Positions 25,075-37,095 of a DNA stretch of 64,000 nt are shown piece by piece. A model generated the notes under the pieces. The model worked only from the letters and a program-made list of their open reading frames with translations. It was not told the DNA's origin and made no database searches. The DNA comes from Erythrobasidium yunnanense (taxonomy: Eukaryota; Basidiomycota; Cystobasidiomycetes; Erythrobasidiales; Erythrobasidiaceae): positions 4,511,652 through 4,575,651 of the forward strand of contig BCJC01000001.1 in assembly GCA_001600175.1 (NCBI GenBank), in the 5' to 3' direction. Position 1 is the first letter of the stretch. The number at the start of each line of letters is the position of its first letter. The position numbers were made by a program, and so were the translations under genes.

Positions 25075-26921
25075 CTACTCCTGCAGTAGCCAAGGCTTCG
25101 TGATATAGTTGCGAATGCTGCGCAAACCAAGACAAAATCTCAGCTTCACCCCAGACGTGCATACATCTTGACAATGCGGGCTTACCTATCGGGCATGAGC
25201 ACGACGACATTCCTAGTGTCGTCCGCAGCGATGGCCTTCCCTTCCTCTGTCTCTGTCAGCCAGCGTATAGCGCCTGCCATTGCGCAACCGCTGGATCCGC
25301 CTACGAGGAGCCCTTCTGTTCGAATAAGCTGGCGGGTCATCTTGAATGCAGCATCGTCGTTGACTTTCAGCCATGAGTCAACGAGCTTCCTGTCCAGCAC
25401 ATCCGGGATAAACTCGTAGCCTGCGGTCGCAGCTTCAGCTGGCTTCCTGAATGAATGTTCACCAAGCTGTGCTCACCAATACCCTCAACCTTGTAGAATG
25501 CGCTTTCCCCATCCTTCAGCTCGTTCAGCGTCTCCGGCTGCGCGAGTATGCTACCTATCGGATCGATGCCTACGACCGTAGCATCGCTCCACTCTTCCTT
25601 CAGCCGCTTACTTGTGCCGCTGATCGACCCTCCAGTCCCTGCTCCAGCAAAGAACACATCCAGCTTCCCATTCGAGGCTCTCGAAGCCGATCCATTCTGC
25701 GCAGGCTTCAAGAGCTCATCTTTCGTGTTCACTGCTGGCTCTTCGCTGTGTCCATTGGCGGAAGTTGTGGAGGGCAGTCCGCCTAACATGCTGCTCATGT
25801 CCAGATACTTATCGAGCGTATTTCCTCGCGACCTCGTCTTCGTCTTCCCAGGTGAATTCGTTGAGCTTTCCTTATCAGATTCTCCACTCTTCTGTCTCTC
25901 CATATCCTTCGACGCTGTTCCAGTTCCAGTTCCAGGCAAGCCGGCTAAGCGACTTGATCCGTTAACCAATCGATCCAAGGTGTTTCCTCGTGGTCGAGTG
26001 ACGGGCTTGATATAGGTCGACTTGATATCTGTTATGATCTCTTCGGCTGTTCCGTAGTAATGCGCTAAGGGGTTGGCAGTGTTGACATATTGATCCAGCA
26101 CGATACCATGTGGAATCTCCTTCTCCAGTCGCCGGGCCACCTCTGAGCAAGACATTCAGCTATGACCAGCTGCTGCGATGCATCAAACTTACGTATGTGA
26201 GACCGAGGATCGTCATAGGCTGCTTCCGTAGGTGTGCGAACGACTTCTGCGCCGAGACTGACGGTATTGAAACCTTCAGCTCATCGCGATGTGGCTCCAA
26301 GGATGGCCGACTTACGCCTGCAAGACGGTCTGTTTCTCCTGTGACATCTTCTCCGGTAGGCAGATGATGCATCTATACCCTCTGACAGCGCATGCCATGG
26401 CGAGTGCAATGCCCGTATTTCCGCTTGCTGTAGAACGATCGCGTCAGCTTAGCCCACTGCTATAAGAACAGTCCATCTTACTAGGCTCAATGACGACGCT
26501 CTTACCCTTGATCAAGCGACCATCCTTTTCGGCCTGCTCCACCATTCGGCGACTGACAATTAATTAGCAACGCAGCTCAGCTTGCGCAAAGATGTACCTA
26601 CCCAATACGGTCCTTGACGCTTCCTCCAGCGTTGAAGTATTCTAGCGGCAAGCCTTAGTATCAGGTTGCATCGCGAGCTCGTCATGTGACGCGACGTACC
26701 GCATTTGCAATCTACAGTCTCAAGCATCAGCGTTTGCACGCCGGGGTAGTGATTGTACCTACATAGATTGCACTTGATGCCATACTCCCTGGCCAGCCTG
26801 TCTACACGGACCTGGGCGACAGCTCAATCCATTAGCCGGTTGTTTGAACTCCGCTTTTGACAGGCAGCGTTTTCACCATGGGCGTGTTGCCAATATGCTC
26901 GAGGACATCGTTTAGAATCAT
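25075..26921 (-). CDS. CYS4: Cystathionine beta-synthase, catalytic core with large insert
   Basis: PLP enzyme that condenses serine and homocysteine to cystathionine in transsulfuration. Ten exons: 26877-26921, 26763-26811, 26700-26711 (12 nt), 26602-26641, 26482-26552, 26316-26427, 26193-26257, 25477-26142, 25186-25420 and 25075-25117, giving 445 residues. Conserved: [28 protein letters not shown] (PLP lysine), [61 protein letters not shown] and GGSSGC. Two oddities: about 115 extra residues (173-288) between GTAEEI and the GAGTGG loop, holding two copies of an R-x-R-GNTLD motif; and a stop right after [15 protein letters not shown], with no C-terminal Bateman module. The N-terminal start is approximate. 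Confidence 0.9.
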
Positions 26922-27120
26922 CGTTGTATAGCTTTAGGAAGGGAAGGAGTGGGACCAAACGAAACAGACGGAGTACAGTACACATCGAGGCCCTTTGAGG
27001 CCGGGGGCAATCATGCGTATCATCGCGTGCTCCAAACATGCAAACATGCAAACTTTGCATCTCGCAAATCGAGCTCTCAAACAAGATTTTCTGCCATCGT
27101 AACTTGTTAACTTGTCTATG

Positions 27121-28377
27121 CTACATTACAAGCTCAACCTCTGAGTCTTCGATCTTCGGGTCCTGCTGTTCCTTCACGTACTTGGACTCCGCTTGTACCT
27201 GAAGAACGCTCGAAAATAGATGGTCTTCCGCGTTAATGACGACCACATCTTCTCTATCGACATGCGAGCCGCTCCTGATGGCGACAGCGATAGCTTTCGC
27301 TTCGGCTAAGTAGCCAACACGGTCTGCGTCCTGCATCGACAGCTTAGTGCTGCGCGACTCTGATAGAAGATCTGCTTACAGTATATCCTGCCGCCAAACC
27401 GCTTGTAGACGGGAGTGCGACCAGCCTGACGAGATGCCTGCCATCATTCGAAGGACCTGGAATCGAAATGATTACATTCTGTAGTCCTAGCTGTACGTCA
27501 CTTGTAGACTGCTTGCGCTTCGAAGGAGATGCCGGCGAGGTGATGTCGCCGTTCGCTGGGGTCTCGCGCTTGACAATGCGTTGTCGCTGTTCAGGCGATA
27601 TGCTCGCTAGCAGGTGTCTCCGGAAATTTCGATACACGTCCATGCCCACGAAGCATACTCTAAAAGCAGAGACCTCAGCTTGCGAACGAGATTCAAGGCT
27701 TGAATACTAACACAAGCGGCCGCCATGTGATCATCTTCTGCAGAGTCTTGACTGCTCCCGCTTGGAACTCCAGACTTGGCACCTGATCCGCTCTAGCCGT
27801 ACATCTCTGTACGCTGTCCGTCAAGCCTAGCTTATATTTGACAGGCATATCAGGCGATTCAGATGGGTGTAGGCGGTGAGGTGTGAGACCGGCTTCGTGA
27901 AGGACTCGATAGAAGCGATTGGAAGGGTGTGCATAATGGTAGCCGAGCTCAGAAGAACGTACGCCAGGATTGCAGCCGCAGAATAGAACTGCAAGGTTAT
28001 GAAGTCAGTTTGTAAAGAGGGGCGCAGCTTAGGCGAGACCTACTGTCCAAGTCCTCAGCGAGTCGATCAGGGACTTCTTTCATCCCTTCATACTGGCCTG
28101 TATCCATTATTTTCCGCTTCTTGCTACTTGAAGTCCGGCTCTTTGGCTTCGGACGCGTTTTACTAGTTGGCGTGGATGGCTCCTCCAGCTTGATATTATT
28201 TTCGAAGCCTTGTGATGTGGATGGAGACGGTGCAGCCTTATGCTCCAGCTTACTTGGTGAAGAGCTGGCAATCCGCGTAGATCTTCGCTCGGTAGGCGTT
28301 TCGGACGAGATGAGGTGGTCAAGACTGCTTCCAAAGGAGAGGGTATATTCTGCTGCATCTTCATCCTCCTGCTTCAT
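27121..28377 (-). CDS. G/T(U)-mismatch DNA glycosylase (TDG/MUG family)
   Basis: Base-excision repair enzyme removing U or T mispaired with G, similar to animal TDG and S. pombe Thp1. Four exons: 28044-28377, 27712-27988, 27380-27659 and 27121-27330, giving 366 residues. The catalytic segment DILFCGCNPGVRS and the following HYAHPSNRFYRVLHEAGL match the family active site (the GINPG region has GCNPG here). FVGMDVYRNF and LVRLVALPSTSG follow. The N-terminal 110 residues are charged and Lys/Ser-rich, as expected for a nuclear protein with a DNA-contacting tail. The start could lie further upstream in a spliced exon, since the frame stays open past Met 1. Confidence 0.85.
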
Positions 28378-28748
28378 GCCGCGCTTGTGTTTTGAGCGAC
28401 CTTCAGGAGTAGCCGACCTGAGGCAGAGCACACGGACGACATTAAAGGCTTGCACCGCGAGCAGGTTGATTACAGCCAGCTTTACATCGTAGAGGCCAAG
28501 TGTTGTAGCCTATAATCTGGATGAGCGGTTTAGAGAAGAGACGTGTGGACGTGTCTGAAGCTTGATGACCTCCGCCGTAAGTCGTTCATTCACGTCAGCA
28601 AACCAAAAAGCATTGTGGCAGCGTGTATAGCTCTATCATGAAGTCAGGTTCATTAATGGGTGGAAAGTAGAGAAGAGAAAGATCTAGATATGCGAAGATC
28701 AAGCTGGTGTGACAACAACGAAAGACAGCGGCCAAATCTGGGACGCGA
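28378..28748. other. Intergenic region between TDG-type gene and SSF1
   Basis: About 370 bp between two minus-strand genes: the TDG promoter and the SSF1 3' flank. A short spliced 5' exon of the TDG gene could lie here, but none stands out. Confidence 0.45.
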
Positions 28749-30510
28749 TTACTTCCTTCCAGGTACCTTCATGCTGAACTTAGGTTTGCCTCTTCCATTA
28801 GCAGGCGGTGCGATTTTCGCTTTCTTCTTCTTCTGAACCGGCTCTTCCGCTTCAGACTCGCTGGAATCAGCAGCCTCGTCCAGCGGTATCGGCTCGATAT
28901 CACTATCGTCGTCATCCGGCTCTTCAAATAACTCTTCCTCGTCGCCGATCTCGTTTTGTCCTCCAGGTCCGTCTCCTTTCAGATCTCCATCTTCGCCATA
29001 CATATCTTCATATTCGAACTCGTCCACTACGTCTTCTTCACTCTCTTCTTCATCCTCATCCTCATCGTCCTCGCCTGCGACTGAGCCAGAAGCTTTGCGC
29101 TTCTCGGCTTTTGCTTGTTTCTTCGCTTCGAGTTCTTGCTTCTTTCGCTTGACGTTCGCTTCTTGTTGCTCGCGTCTGGACTTTGCAAGCTTCTCACGCT
29201 CTTTGGCCTTTCGGGCAGTCTCCGCAGCTTCTTTAGGTGTTTTGTGGATGAATTCGTGGAAAAGGACCTCGCCTTTCCCGTCTCCGATACCATCTTCGAT
29301 CTTCACTAGTCCTAGTTCGATACGCGGCCCGAGTTCCGTCAAGCGTACCGCGCGCTTCTCGCTGCCTGTATTGGATGCAAGTCGCTTGTTCGCCCGCCCG
29401 ATATAGGCGCCTGCAAGTTCTACCTGTCGCGATTCTGGCCCTTCCTCCTCGCCTCCGCTCGCATCTGACTCCGCTTCACTAGCAGAGGACAAGAAGCCCA
29501 TATCGCCGTGATTCAAAATGTAGTCTGAAATATCCTTTGCACTTCGCAGATCTGGCAGACCTTTCGCTCGTAACGCAGCGAAAGATGCTTGAGATGAGAC
29601 GTCCGATGGAGCTGCTGAATATACACTTGATGCGCGCTTTTGCCTGCTGCCTGACGTGCCATCGATGATCTTGCGAATGGAGCGTGAAACACCGACAGGT
29701 CGAATCGTAATCAGGTAATGTCTGAAGTCGATAGTGCGGGTCGTAGGGTTATAAGATAGAAGAACAACTCTTCGTGCGCTGGATAAGGGCATGCTATGTA
29801 CCCTGATCGGAGGGAAGAGGTTTTGAAACATCGTTTGGAGAAGCGTGAGTTGTCGGGCATCGTTAGTGTTATTGGAAGCGGAGAAGTTGTTGAGAATGAG
29901 CTGAAGACACGAACATCAGACTAATGCACCTGCATATGATGTGCGAATGCCTTACAATAGGTTCGGTTGCAAACTCCTTGCCTGGACTTCTAGGTCTCTT
30001 AGTCGCAGCCAGTATATCTTTGACCAAAGCATATCGCAGTACTTTGAAACCAAGTGTAGGACCTCTAGGCAGTCTTGTTATGCGAAGATTGACATTGCTT
30101 GCTGGGTCTTCCTTGTCGTCCTCGGCCAAGCTCTTGTTCGCCTCGGATTGCGCCAGAACGAGCATATGTGTGACATGGAGTGGTCCAGACATTGCGATAA
30201 AGTCCTTACTCTTGTTGCTCTTTCTTTCCTGTTTACACGAAATCAGCATATTGTCTATATACTCCAATTTTCCAGCCCAAACCTTCAATCTTGAAGCTGT
30301 ATTGGGCTCAAGGACTCTTCGTAGATCCTTCGAGAGCTGCTTGACGCTGTTCCCGACTTCGCCAGCATGCACGACGAAGGATTTTGGTTTTCCATCGCCG
30401 ACCTTTTTGGCCGTATCTGCCTTGATGTTGTGCGTCCGAGTCTTGCGCTGTCACCGCACATTAGGCGTGCTCTGTATCTACACGTTAAATGTACTCACTC
30501 GGCGCGCCAT
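28749..30510 (-). CDS. SSF1: Ribosome biogenesis protein Ssf1 / Peter Pan (Brix domain)
   Basis: Brix-domain nucleolar protein of 27S pre-rRNA processing (60S assembly). Three exons: 30499-30510 (12 nt, MARR), 29956-30447 and 28749-29900, giving 551 residues. The N-terminus MARRRKTRTHN is typical. The Brix domain includes SFVVHAGEVGNSVKQL, DLRRVLEPNTASRLK, GPTLGFKVLRYALVKDI, FQNLFPPIRVH, LLSYNPTTRTIDFRHY and GPRIELGLVKIEDG. A Lys/Glu-rich coiled coil and an acidic tail end in a basic segment. It diverges from the mitochondrial carrier with about 210 bp between start codons. Confidence 0.93.
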
Positions 30511-30723
30511 TGTGATATGAAAGAATTGGTAAAAGACCAAAATTTGGAAATGACAGCTTTCTGGCTTCGCACTATTGACACCTCGAAACCCTGAATTGGA
30601 ACGAAGCAAGATTGCGTGCTTTGGAAGCCTCAAGAGTCCTGATCTCCCACAAGAACCGCCTTGTCTTTTGTTGCAAGCCCAACTCCACATTTACGTCGTC
30701 AATCCAGCGCTTGATGCGCTTCG

Positions 30724-32373
30724 ATGTCCGAGAATGTCTCTACCTCTTCTGCATCACCGGTAGCATCAACATCAACATTGCCCAACAAAGCAGCATACCA
30801 TGAGCCTGCGCTTCTGGATGATCTTGTCGCGGGCTGGCTAGGCGGAGCTCTGGGTATTCTGGCTGTAGGCTGCATCTGCGCGTAGTATACAAGCATCCAA
30901 CAAGCTGATGCTTCCTTTCCAGTCAAATCCCCTAGAAGTGCTGTACGTTCGATAGTCCAAGCTTTTGCGGACACGCATGTTTGCGGCAGAAGTACGAATT
31001 TAGAATATACACTTACAAGCATATATGTTCTCCTTCCCGCTTTTAGGAAAGTCCGCATGCAGACCGCAATACCTGCGGCAGCGGCTGCCGATACGCCTAG
31101 TACACCTCGAGCTGGAGCAGGCAGTCGACCTCCGCGAGGCACGACAGAGGGTCTTCTCATGCTATGGCGTACTGAGGGAGCTCGTATATTGATAGCCGGA
31201 GCAGCGGCGCCTATACTCGTAGGCTTCTTCCTACGTGTCTCAGGGTGTTAGCTCCACTGATCCAGCGATTTCTAGGGCCTGGCTGTCATCGACTCCGCTT
31301 TCTTTGGCATATATGGCCGTACTATGTCTGCTTTTGAGCAAGATCGCCAGAATCCTGCTTCTCTACCTTTAGTATTCTCTTCCGGTGCCCTTGCCGGAGG
31401 TGTATGTGCCCTTCTGCAGACTCCCGTGAGTATGTATAAACAACTCGACTACAAGCCTGCTGACGCTTCGTATATAGATCGAAGTCGTTAAATGCAGAGC
31501 GCAAGTGGAAAATCAAGCATCTGAAAAGCGGTTAGGGAGCTTTGGGATAGCTCGCATGATAGCGAAACAAGAAGGCATCAAAGGTAATTGTGCATCAGGT
31601 ATAATGCTTTTACGTTATCTATACTAATGGTCCATGCACAGGCTTCTACCACGGCGGGTTGACGACCACCCTTCGCGATACCGTCAGTTCTGGCATCTTC
31701 TTTTCTACATGTGTGTACATGGCGTTCAATCTTGCCGGGCATTGACTGACTGAGGATCCGCAGACATTCTATTTCGTCGCATTCTTCGTTCCGAATCGCC
31801 TTTTGCACCTGCATCTTCTGTAGCATCCTTGTCAACGCCATCACTTGGCGAAGCAGTCACTCCTATACCTGACATAGAAGACGGCCATTCTTCTACTTCC
31901 TTCACTTCTGAAATCGCGACCATACTGCTCGCGGGCGGTATGGCTGGCACTTTCGCTGCCATCATACCATATCCGTAAGCAATCTCTGAGCAGACAGTCA
32001 ATCTCTGTGCTCATATATGTGTTGCAGTCTGGACATCATCAAGACACGCCTCCAGACCTTCCATTCGCAACCTGCGCCCACCCTTACGAGTGTCTGCCGA
32101 CAAATTTACGCAGACGGCATTCGGACCTATATCTACCTCTACCCCAACACACTGACACATTCCTTCCTACAACGGATATCGAGGTTGAAGCGTACCTGGC
32201 ATCCAGGCGAGCGGAGTGCATTTCTGGAGATGTGGAGTACAAGGTTGCTAGCTTTGAGGGCATACTTTGTAGGCTATAGGCCGACGGTCGCGAGTAGCTT
32301 TATAGGCTCGGCTGTCACTATTACTTGTGTAGAGGCGGTCCTCCGCGGCTTTCAGCATTGGAGGGAGCGGTAA
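30724..32373 (+). CDS. Mitochondrial carrier family protein (SLC25)
   Basis: Six-helix transporter of the mitochondrial inner membrane. Eight exons: 30724-30864, 30923-30942 (20 nt), 31047-31218, 31276-31425, 31478-31583, 31642-31710, 31764-31974 and 32028-32373, giving 404 residues. The three repeat signatures are visible: NPLEVLKVRMQT, TPIEVVKCRAQVE and YPLDIIKTRLQT, each followed by a G-rich loop. Repeat 2 (TPIEVVKCRAQ) resembles the carnitine/ornithine branch, but the poor conservation of repeat 1 and extra loops (about residues 60-95 and 215-245) leave the substrate open. Confidence 0.85.
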
Positions 32374-32652
32374 CATGACCTTCCTTTCCAATTTACCAAT
32401 CGTCGACTGCTTGAAAGCAGCAAGCCGTTAAATCTTATCGCTTGCTCCAATCCATCTACTGTTCTGCATACGTCACTGTCTTCGCAGCTCCGACAGCTTG
32501 AGGAGGACTGTGCGGAATCTGCTGGGCTGACACCTCCCGCAGCATGAGCGGACCCTCCTTTCCTCTCTTACGCTGAGCGCAGACTGTACAAGCATTCGAA
32601 TTCGTGCTATCAAATCCATCTGTCCGAAATCTAACAAGAACCTGCTGCAAGC

Positions 32653-33824
32653 ATGGCTCAAAGTCCGAAAGCAAAGATCGCCGTGATCTACTGCAAGCAA
32701 CTACCTGTCGGATACACCTTAAAGATTCAGCTAACATCTTCTTATCATTGGCTATCATTCACATTTTCTGCTGTGCAACGATATCTCCCTCGTCCTCAGA
32801 CTCAACGTAAGCTCTAGCGGCCAGAGTATCGGCAGATACTAGTAATCGGCTTACGCGAACGTCCTGTATAGCTACGGCCACATCACAAAGCTCACAGAAG
32901 AGATCGTGGCTGGCGCAAGATCCACTGGCGCGCAAATCGATGTGTTCCAGATTCCAGAAACCTTGCCAGCTGAAGTCTTAGCGAAGGTGCGATACCACTC
33001 ATCAATTTCACGAGATCTTCCTTGTATCATCTTACTAACACAGTATGTCATGATTGCAGCAAGGCGCCATCCCTAGGCCTGACGTTCCTGTCATTACCCC
33101 AGAACAGCTGCCAGAGTATGATGGATTCATCTTTGGCAGTCCTACCAGGTATGTCTTCCTTGCGACCTCTGACTATCTACACGCGCAATTCCTTTTATGC
33201 CCTTTTCGAATCGATTCTGATCGTGCAAACCATTCTCTGCTCTTCTTACATTAGATACGGACGCGTTACTGCACAAGTCAGTGCATTCTTTGATCGTACA
33301 GGAAAGCTCTGGGACAAGGGTGCCCTGGTCGGCAAATTCGCGACGATGTACACATCGACCGCCTCTCAGGTATGTTTGAATTCGATTCCGTCGCGGTACA
33401 GTTAACTAATTTCATTTGGACTTCTTCAACTAGCACGGTGGGATCGAGGAAACCGCTCTGACTACCATGCCCTTCTTCTTTCATCATGGTGCGCCTTAGC
33501 CTCCCAAATTGCTTGTTTCCTTTCCCAATTAATCTCATAATGTATAGGCATATCCTACGTCCCTCTGGGATACACGAATGAGGATCTGACCAATGTCTCC
33601 GAGATCGTAAGTCTGCTTAGCGCACTTGATAAGCAGGCAAGCTAATTCAGCGACCTGTAAAACAGATCGGAGCTTCTGCAAGCGGAGCTGGCACCATTGC
33701 TGGGCCTACTGGTGAAAGAAACCCTACGGCTATCGATCTCAAAGTCGCTAGACACCATGGCGTCCACTTCGCCAATATCGTCAACACCTACGTGGCTGGC
33801 AAGCATGCTCTGGCCTCTCAATGA
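32653..33824 (+). CDS. WrbA-type NAD(P)H:quinone oxidoreductase (flavodoxin fold)
   Basis: FMN-dependent quinone reductase of the WrbA/Pst2/Ycp4 family, protective against oxidative stress. Eight exons: 32653-32692, 32800-32806 (7 nt), 32872-32986, 33060-33148, 33255-33369, 33434-33488, 33548-33606 and 33666-33824, giving 212 residues, normal for the family. Motifs: KIAVIYYSTYGHITKL (FMN phosphate loop), VFQIPETLPAEVLAK, PEYDGFIFGSPTRYG, FFDRTGKLWDKGALVGK and GAGTIAGPTGERNPTAIDL. Intron 1 is GC-AG with a GCAAGC donor. Together with the 7-nt exon ACTCAAC it rebuilds YYSTYGH, which the unspliced sequence lacks. Confidence 0.9.
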
Positions 33825-34097
33825 ACAATCTCCCATATTTCGGGCATTTCAGGCTCCATTGCAGAACCGCTTCGTTGTCGTCCCGATTGGAATAGAGGAA
33901 ATCGTGGTCTGACGCGTACCATCGCACTGCGCACAGCGAGGGATTGCTCAAGCTTGATTGTATTGACTGATGCCGTACTCCAAGACGACCACACAGGGTT
34001 GCACTCAAGCTTTCCTTGCGAAACAGTGGGCTACAGGTACTGCCTTCTAAGGAACGTGCTATCTTTAAGCGTCCTTCTGTGATATCTTCTCTGGCAC

Positions 34098-34826
34098 CTA
34101 TAAATCGTCTGGCAGATTCATAACCTTCGGAAGTCCCTCTCTGTATTTCAGTGATCAGTCTGAGCCACTCTGACGATGCGATATTGCGAACGCACCCATT
34201 GAGCTTCTTGATCATAGCACCAAAGCCGGTGTGCGAATAGTCCTTCTCGTTCCACTGATCTTTATGGTACTTGACCAACGGTGTCTATCGCGTCAAAGGA
34301 AGATCAGTCCGAGAAAAGCTACGATCGGTAAAGCCGCTTACCGGTCCTGAAGTATCTAAGCTGAGCGTGATGAGATGCTTGATCTCCTTTGTACCCAGCA
34401 CAGGCTCAGTATAAGCCGTTCGCAGCTTGAGTGCTATTAGGTTTGGATCATTTCGGGCAACCTCATGCTCCTTGACGGTCACGTCTTTGAATACGCGATT
34501 GAGAGCTATGAATTGGGCTGCGATCTTCTTCCTGCGACAGTATATGGTGAACTGATCAAGCCTTGCATTGTAGGATGTTCGGCCTACCGAGTATCCGAGA
34601 AACTCAGGATGTCATCATACACACTCCGGCGATGATAAACGGCCTTATAGTCCTCAAGGTTGTACTCTAGCTTTGCATTGTACATCTTGATAACCGTGTC
34701 CACGATCTTCTGGCGGTCTGCAGGTAGGGATACGGACTTTGATGCATCGGGCGTATATTCGCCATTGCTATCTAGGAACTCGGCTGTGTTGACACGCTGT
34801 TCCCAGCTTCGTGGATCCTCAGACAT
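34098..34826 (-). CDS. Conserved fungal NTF2/SnoaL-like protein
   Basis: Four exons, 34588-34826, 34342-34531, 34196-34284 and 34098-34140, give 186 residues. The look is of a SnoaL/NTF2-like cone fold found widely in fungi without known function: a helical start (RQKIVDTVIKMYNAKLEYN), then YHRRSVYDDILSFSDTR, a strand-rich middle (LIALKLRTAYT, IKHLITLSLDTSGP) and the ending HKDQWNEKDYSHTGFGAMIKKLNGEGLPK. Intron 3 removes a frame that would otherwise run on into sequence near the WrbA gene. I infer the fold from pattern only. Confidence 0.75.
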
Positions 34827-35061
34827 GATGTATATGTATTAGAAGGCAAGCACAGTTGGCGAAAGCAAAGGCAAGATGTGACTGACGCGCATCGATATCG
34901 CAGATCGACGCGCACTGTGCCTGAAGAGTAGCACTCAAATGCTGCAGATTCTAGCAGTAATACGAGCTACAGCTCCTTTAGTGTACTGATAACAACAACC
35001 TCCACCCCAATATCCCTAAAGTGACACACCAACAAGCTACAAATTCCCCTCTAAAACCAAT

Positions 35062-35886
35062 CTATTCGAACAGCAATTCCGTCTCTCCAGCAGTAACTCT
35101 TATGAACTTTGCGACCGCCTCTGGCTGCGACAGCGGAACCATGTGGCCCGAAGATACCTCATCGGAGTATGCGCAACCTGCTTCCATTGCGTATCGATGT
35201 TGTAGCTTTGGGTCAAGAATGTTGTCCCTTGTAGCTATTAAGTACGTGCTTTGAACTCCATCATCCTGCCAGCCGTAATAGCCTCCCGACGATCCAGTCT
35301 TGAGTTCGCCTGCGTAGCCTATTCCCGGCTGCACTTGCAGTTTGGCAATATGCTTCTTGGCCGTTACTGGGGTCATATCGTTGAAGAGCAGCAAGCGTGG
35401 GTTGTGACACATCATCCCTCCGTATTCCTGTAGGCCTTGCTTTAGCTTCGTCTGTTTCGGTCAACGGCAAGACGGTAGACGGCTCACATCAAACTCGAAA
35501 TGCGGCCAGTCATACCCAAGATACATCAGCAAGGCTGCTATGTATACGAGCTTGGTGACGCCTCCGGTCTTGTTGAGCTTCTGACGGCCGACTTTGGTGA
35601 AGCCTTCCATGGCTTTAGAACCGATGATTCCTCCTCCTGCATGCATGACTAGCATGATTTCTCTTCCTGGGTACTCGTTGAGCGCAGTCTCGATGACAGC
35701 TTTCACTGCAGCGACATCGTCTCGGTAGGTGGGTCCAGCGCTGTTTGTATCGTTGCGATGCCCGGTACTAGCCAGTGCAGCTACATAGGTGATGTATCCA
35801 TGTTTGTGAAGCTTTGCGACGACTTCATCCCAGAGATACGTTCCTATCCATAAGCCGGGTACTAGGACGACAACCGGCTTGGGCAT
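35062..35886 (-). CDS. Alpha/beta-hydrolase
   Basis: Predicted cytosolic serine hydrolase. Two exons, 35488-35886 and 35062-35451, with a 36-nt intron, the shortest clear intron seen here; 262 residues. The N-terminus KPVVVLVPGLWIGTYLWDEV is the usual first strand and oxyanion-type turn, with VVAKLHKHGY helix A. The nucleophile elbow position reads VMHAGGGIIG, so the expected G-x-S-x-G has Ala in place of Ser (HAGGG). The C-terminal SGHMVPLSQPEAVAKFI contains the catalytic His. With the Ser missing, it may be a non-hydrolytic member or use different chemistry. Confidence 0.8.
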
Positions 35887-36945
35887 GCACGGGCAGGGCC
35901 AATGAAGGTGTGATGGGTATACGAGGAGAGCTTGTTCAGCTGTAAGTTGCCGGTGTTCCGATTCGAAAGGGTTGACTCGCGCAGTCGTGCTTAGGCAGAG
36001 GACGATTCATCGACAACATTCGGCGTGTCGAGCTGGAAGAAGAGCTCAGCAATACATGATGAGCTGCATGTGCCTTGTCCATGAGTCCCAGCTGCTTATG
36101 GACTGGTCGAAACATCTGGTCGGCGTGTGATGTCCGAACGACACCTCCATCATCAAGCTGCAGCCGGCTTCGCGGTTGACCTCCCGCAACAGCGTAGTGA
36201 ATGCGGTGCAAGACAAGATGCAATAATCCCCAGCTGGTCCTGACAAGCAAGTGCCTCTGCTTGGCGTGTAATCTGTCCGACCTTTCGTCACCGCTCTGGC
36301 TGGCTCTATCAAAAAGGTTGTCGAATATACTACACCTGTCTCGCAAAAGCTCATGCGCTACATGAGCATCCTATCAAGACAGGTCTCCGGCGACATCAGG
36401 TCCCAGCTGTGTCAGGCCTGATTCGATGGATCAGGCCGTCCGTACCTCTTTACGCGTCTATCTGTTGGTAAAATCAAGTAAGAGTGCGGCGTGTCTTCAG
36501 AAGCAGCTCTTTCTATAGCTCCGCTATGTAATTAGCTGGCAAGACAGGGCTTTCACCTTGAACAGCTTCGCCGATTTCTGAATCACTTCTTCTTCCGAGC
36601 TGGCTGTTCACTTCTCTGATCTTTCACATCTTCCTGCAATGCTCGTACTACCTGGATATGGCCTCACACCATCTGTCTGACGAAGCGATCACGAGCCGAT
36701 CCCTCATATCTCGGCCAAACAGGTTCGCACGACTACGAAACAGAGCTCTACAGATGCGTAACAAGGCATTCTACGGGCTGGAGATCTGCTCCTCGCCGTG
36801 CGAACCAGTCTGATTCCGTTCGGGCGGATTTTGGCTACATGTATGTTTTGGGGCGGCTGGCTGTCAGCCGTTGAACGGTCTAAACTGCTTCTTATCAAGT
36901 AGCTCAGTGGTTCTGTCCTGTGGGGGAATTAGCTCGTACGCATTC

Positions 36946-36951
36946 CTTATC
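36946..36951 (-). promoter_or_regulatory. GATAAG element 1 upstream of amino-acid permease
   Basis: CTTATC on the plus strand (GATAAG on the minus strand), 450 bp before the permease start. GATAAG is the core site of fungal nitrogen-regulatory GATA factors (AreA/Gat1 type). A single hexamer is weak evidence; the call rests on three occurrences upstream of a fitting target. Confidence 0.4.
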
Positions 36952-37095
36952 TCCCGTCACGCAAACTCTCGTACTCACGCCCTCCCCTCCGCAGAGATGG
37001 TAGAGCGCGCGCTTAGCATCTTGTCATGTCTGCGCGAGGTAAAGGGATCGATGCCCTTATTCTCCAAAGCATTCTTTTGCTGCAGCGTTCAAGTC

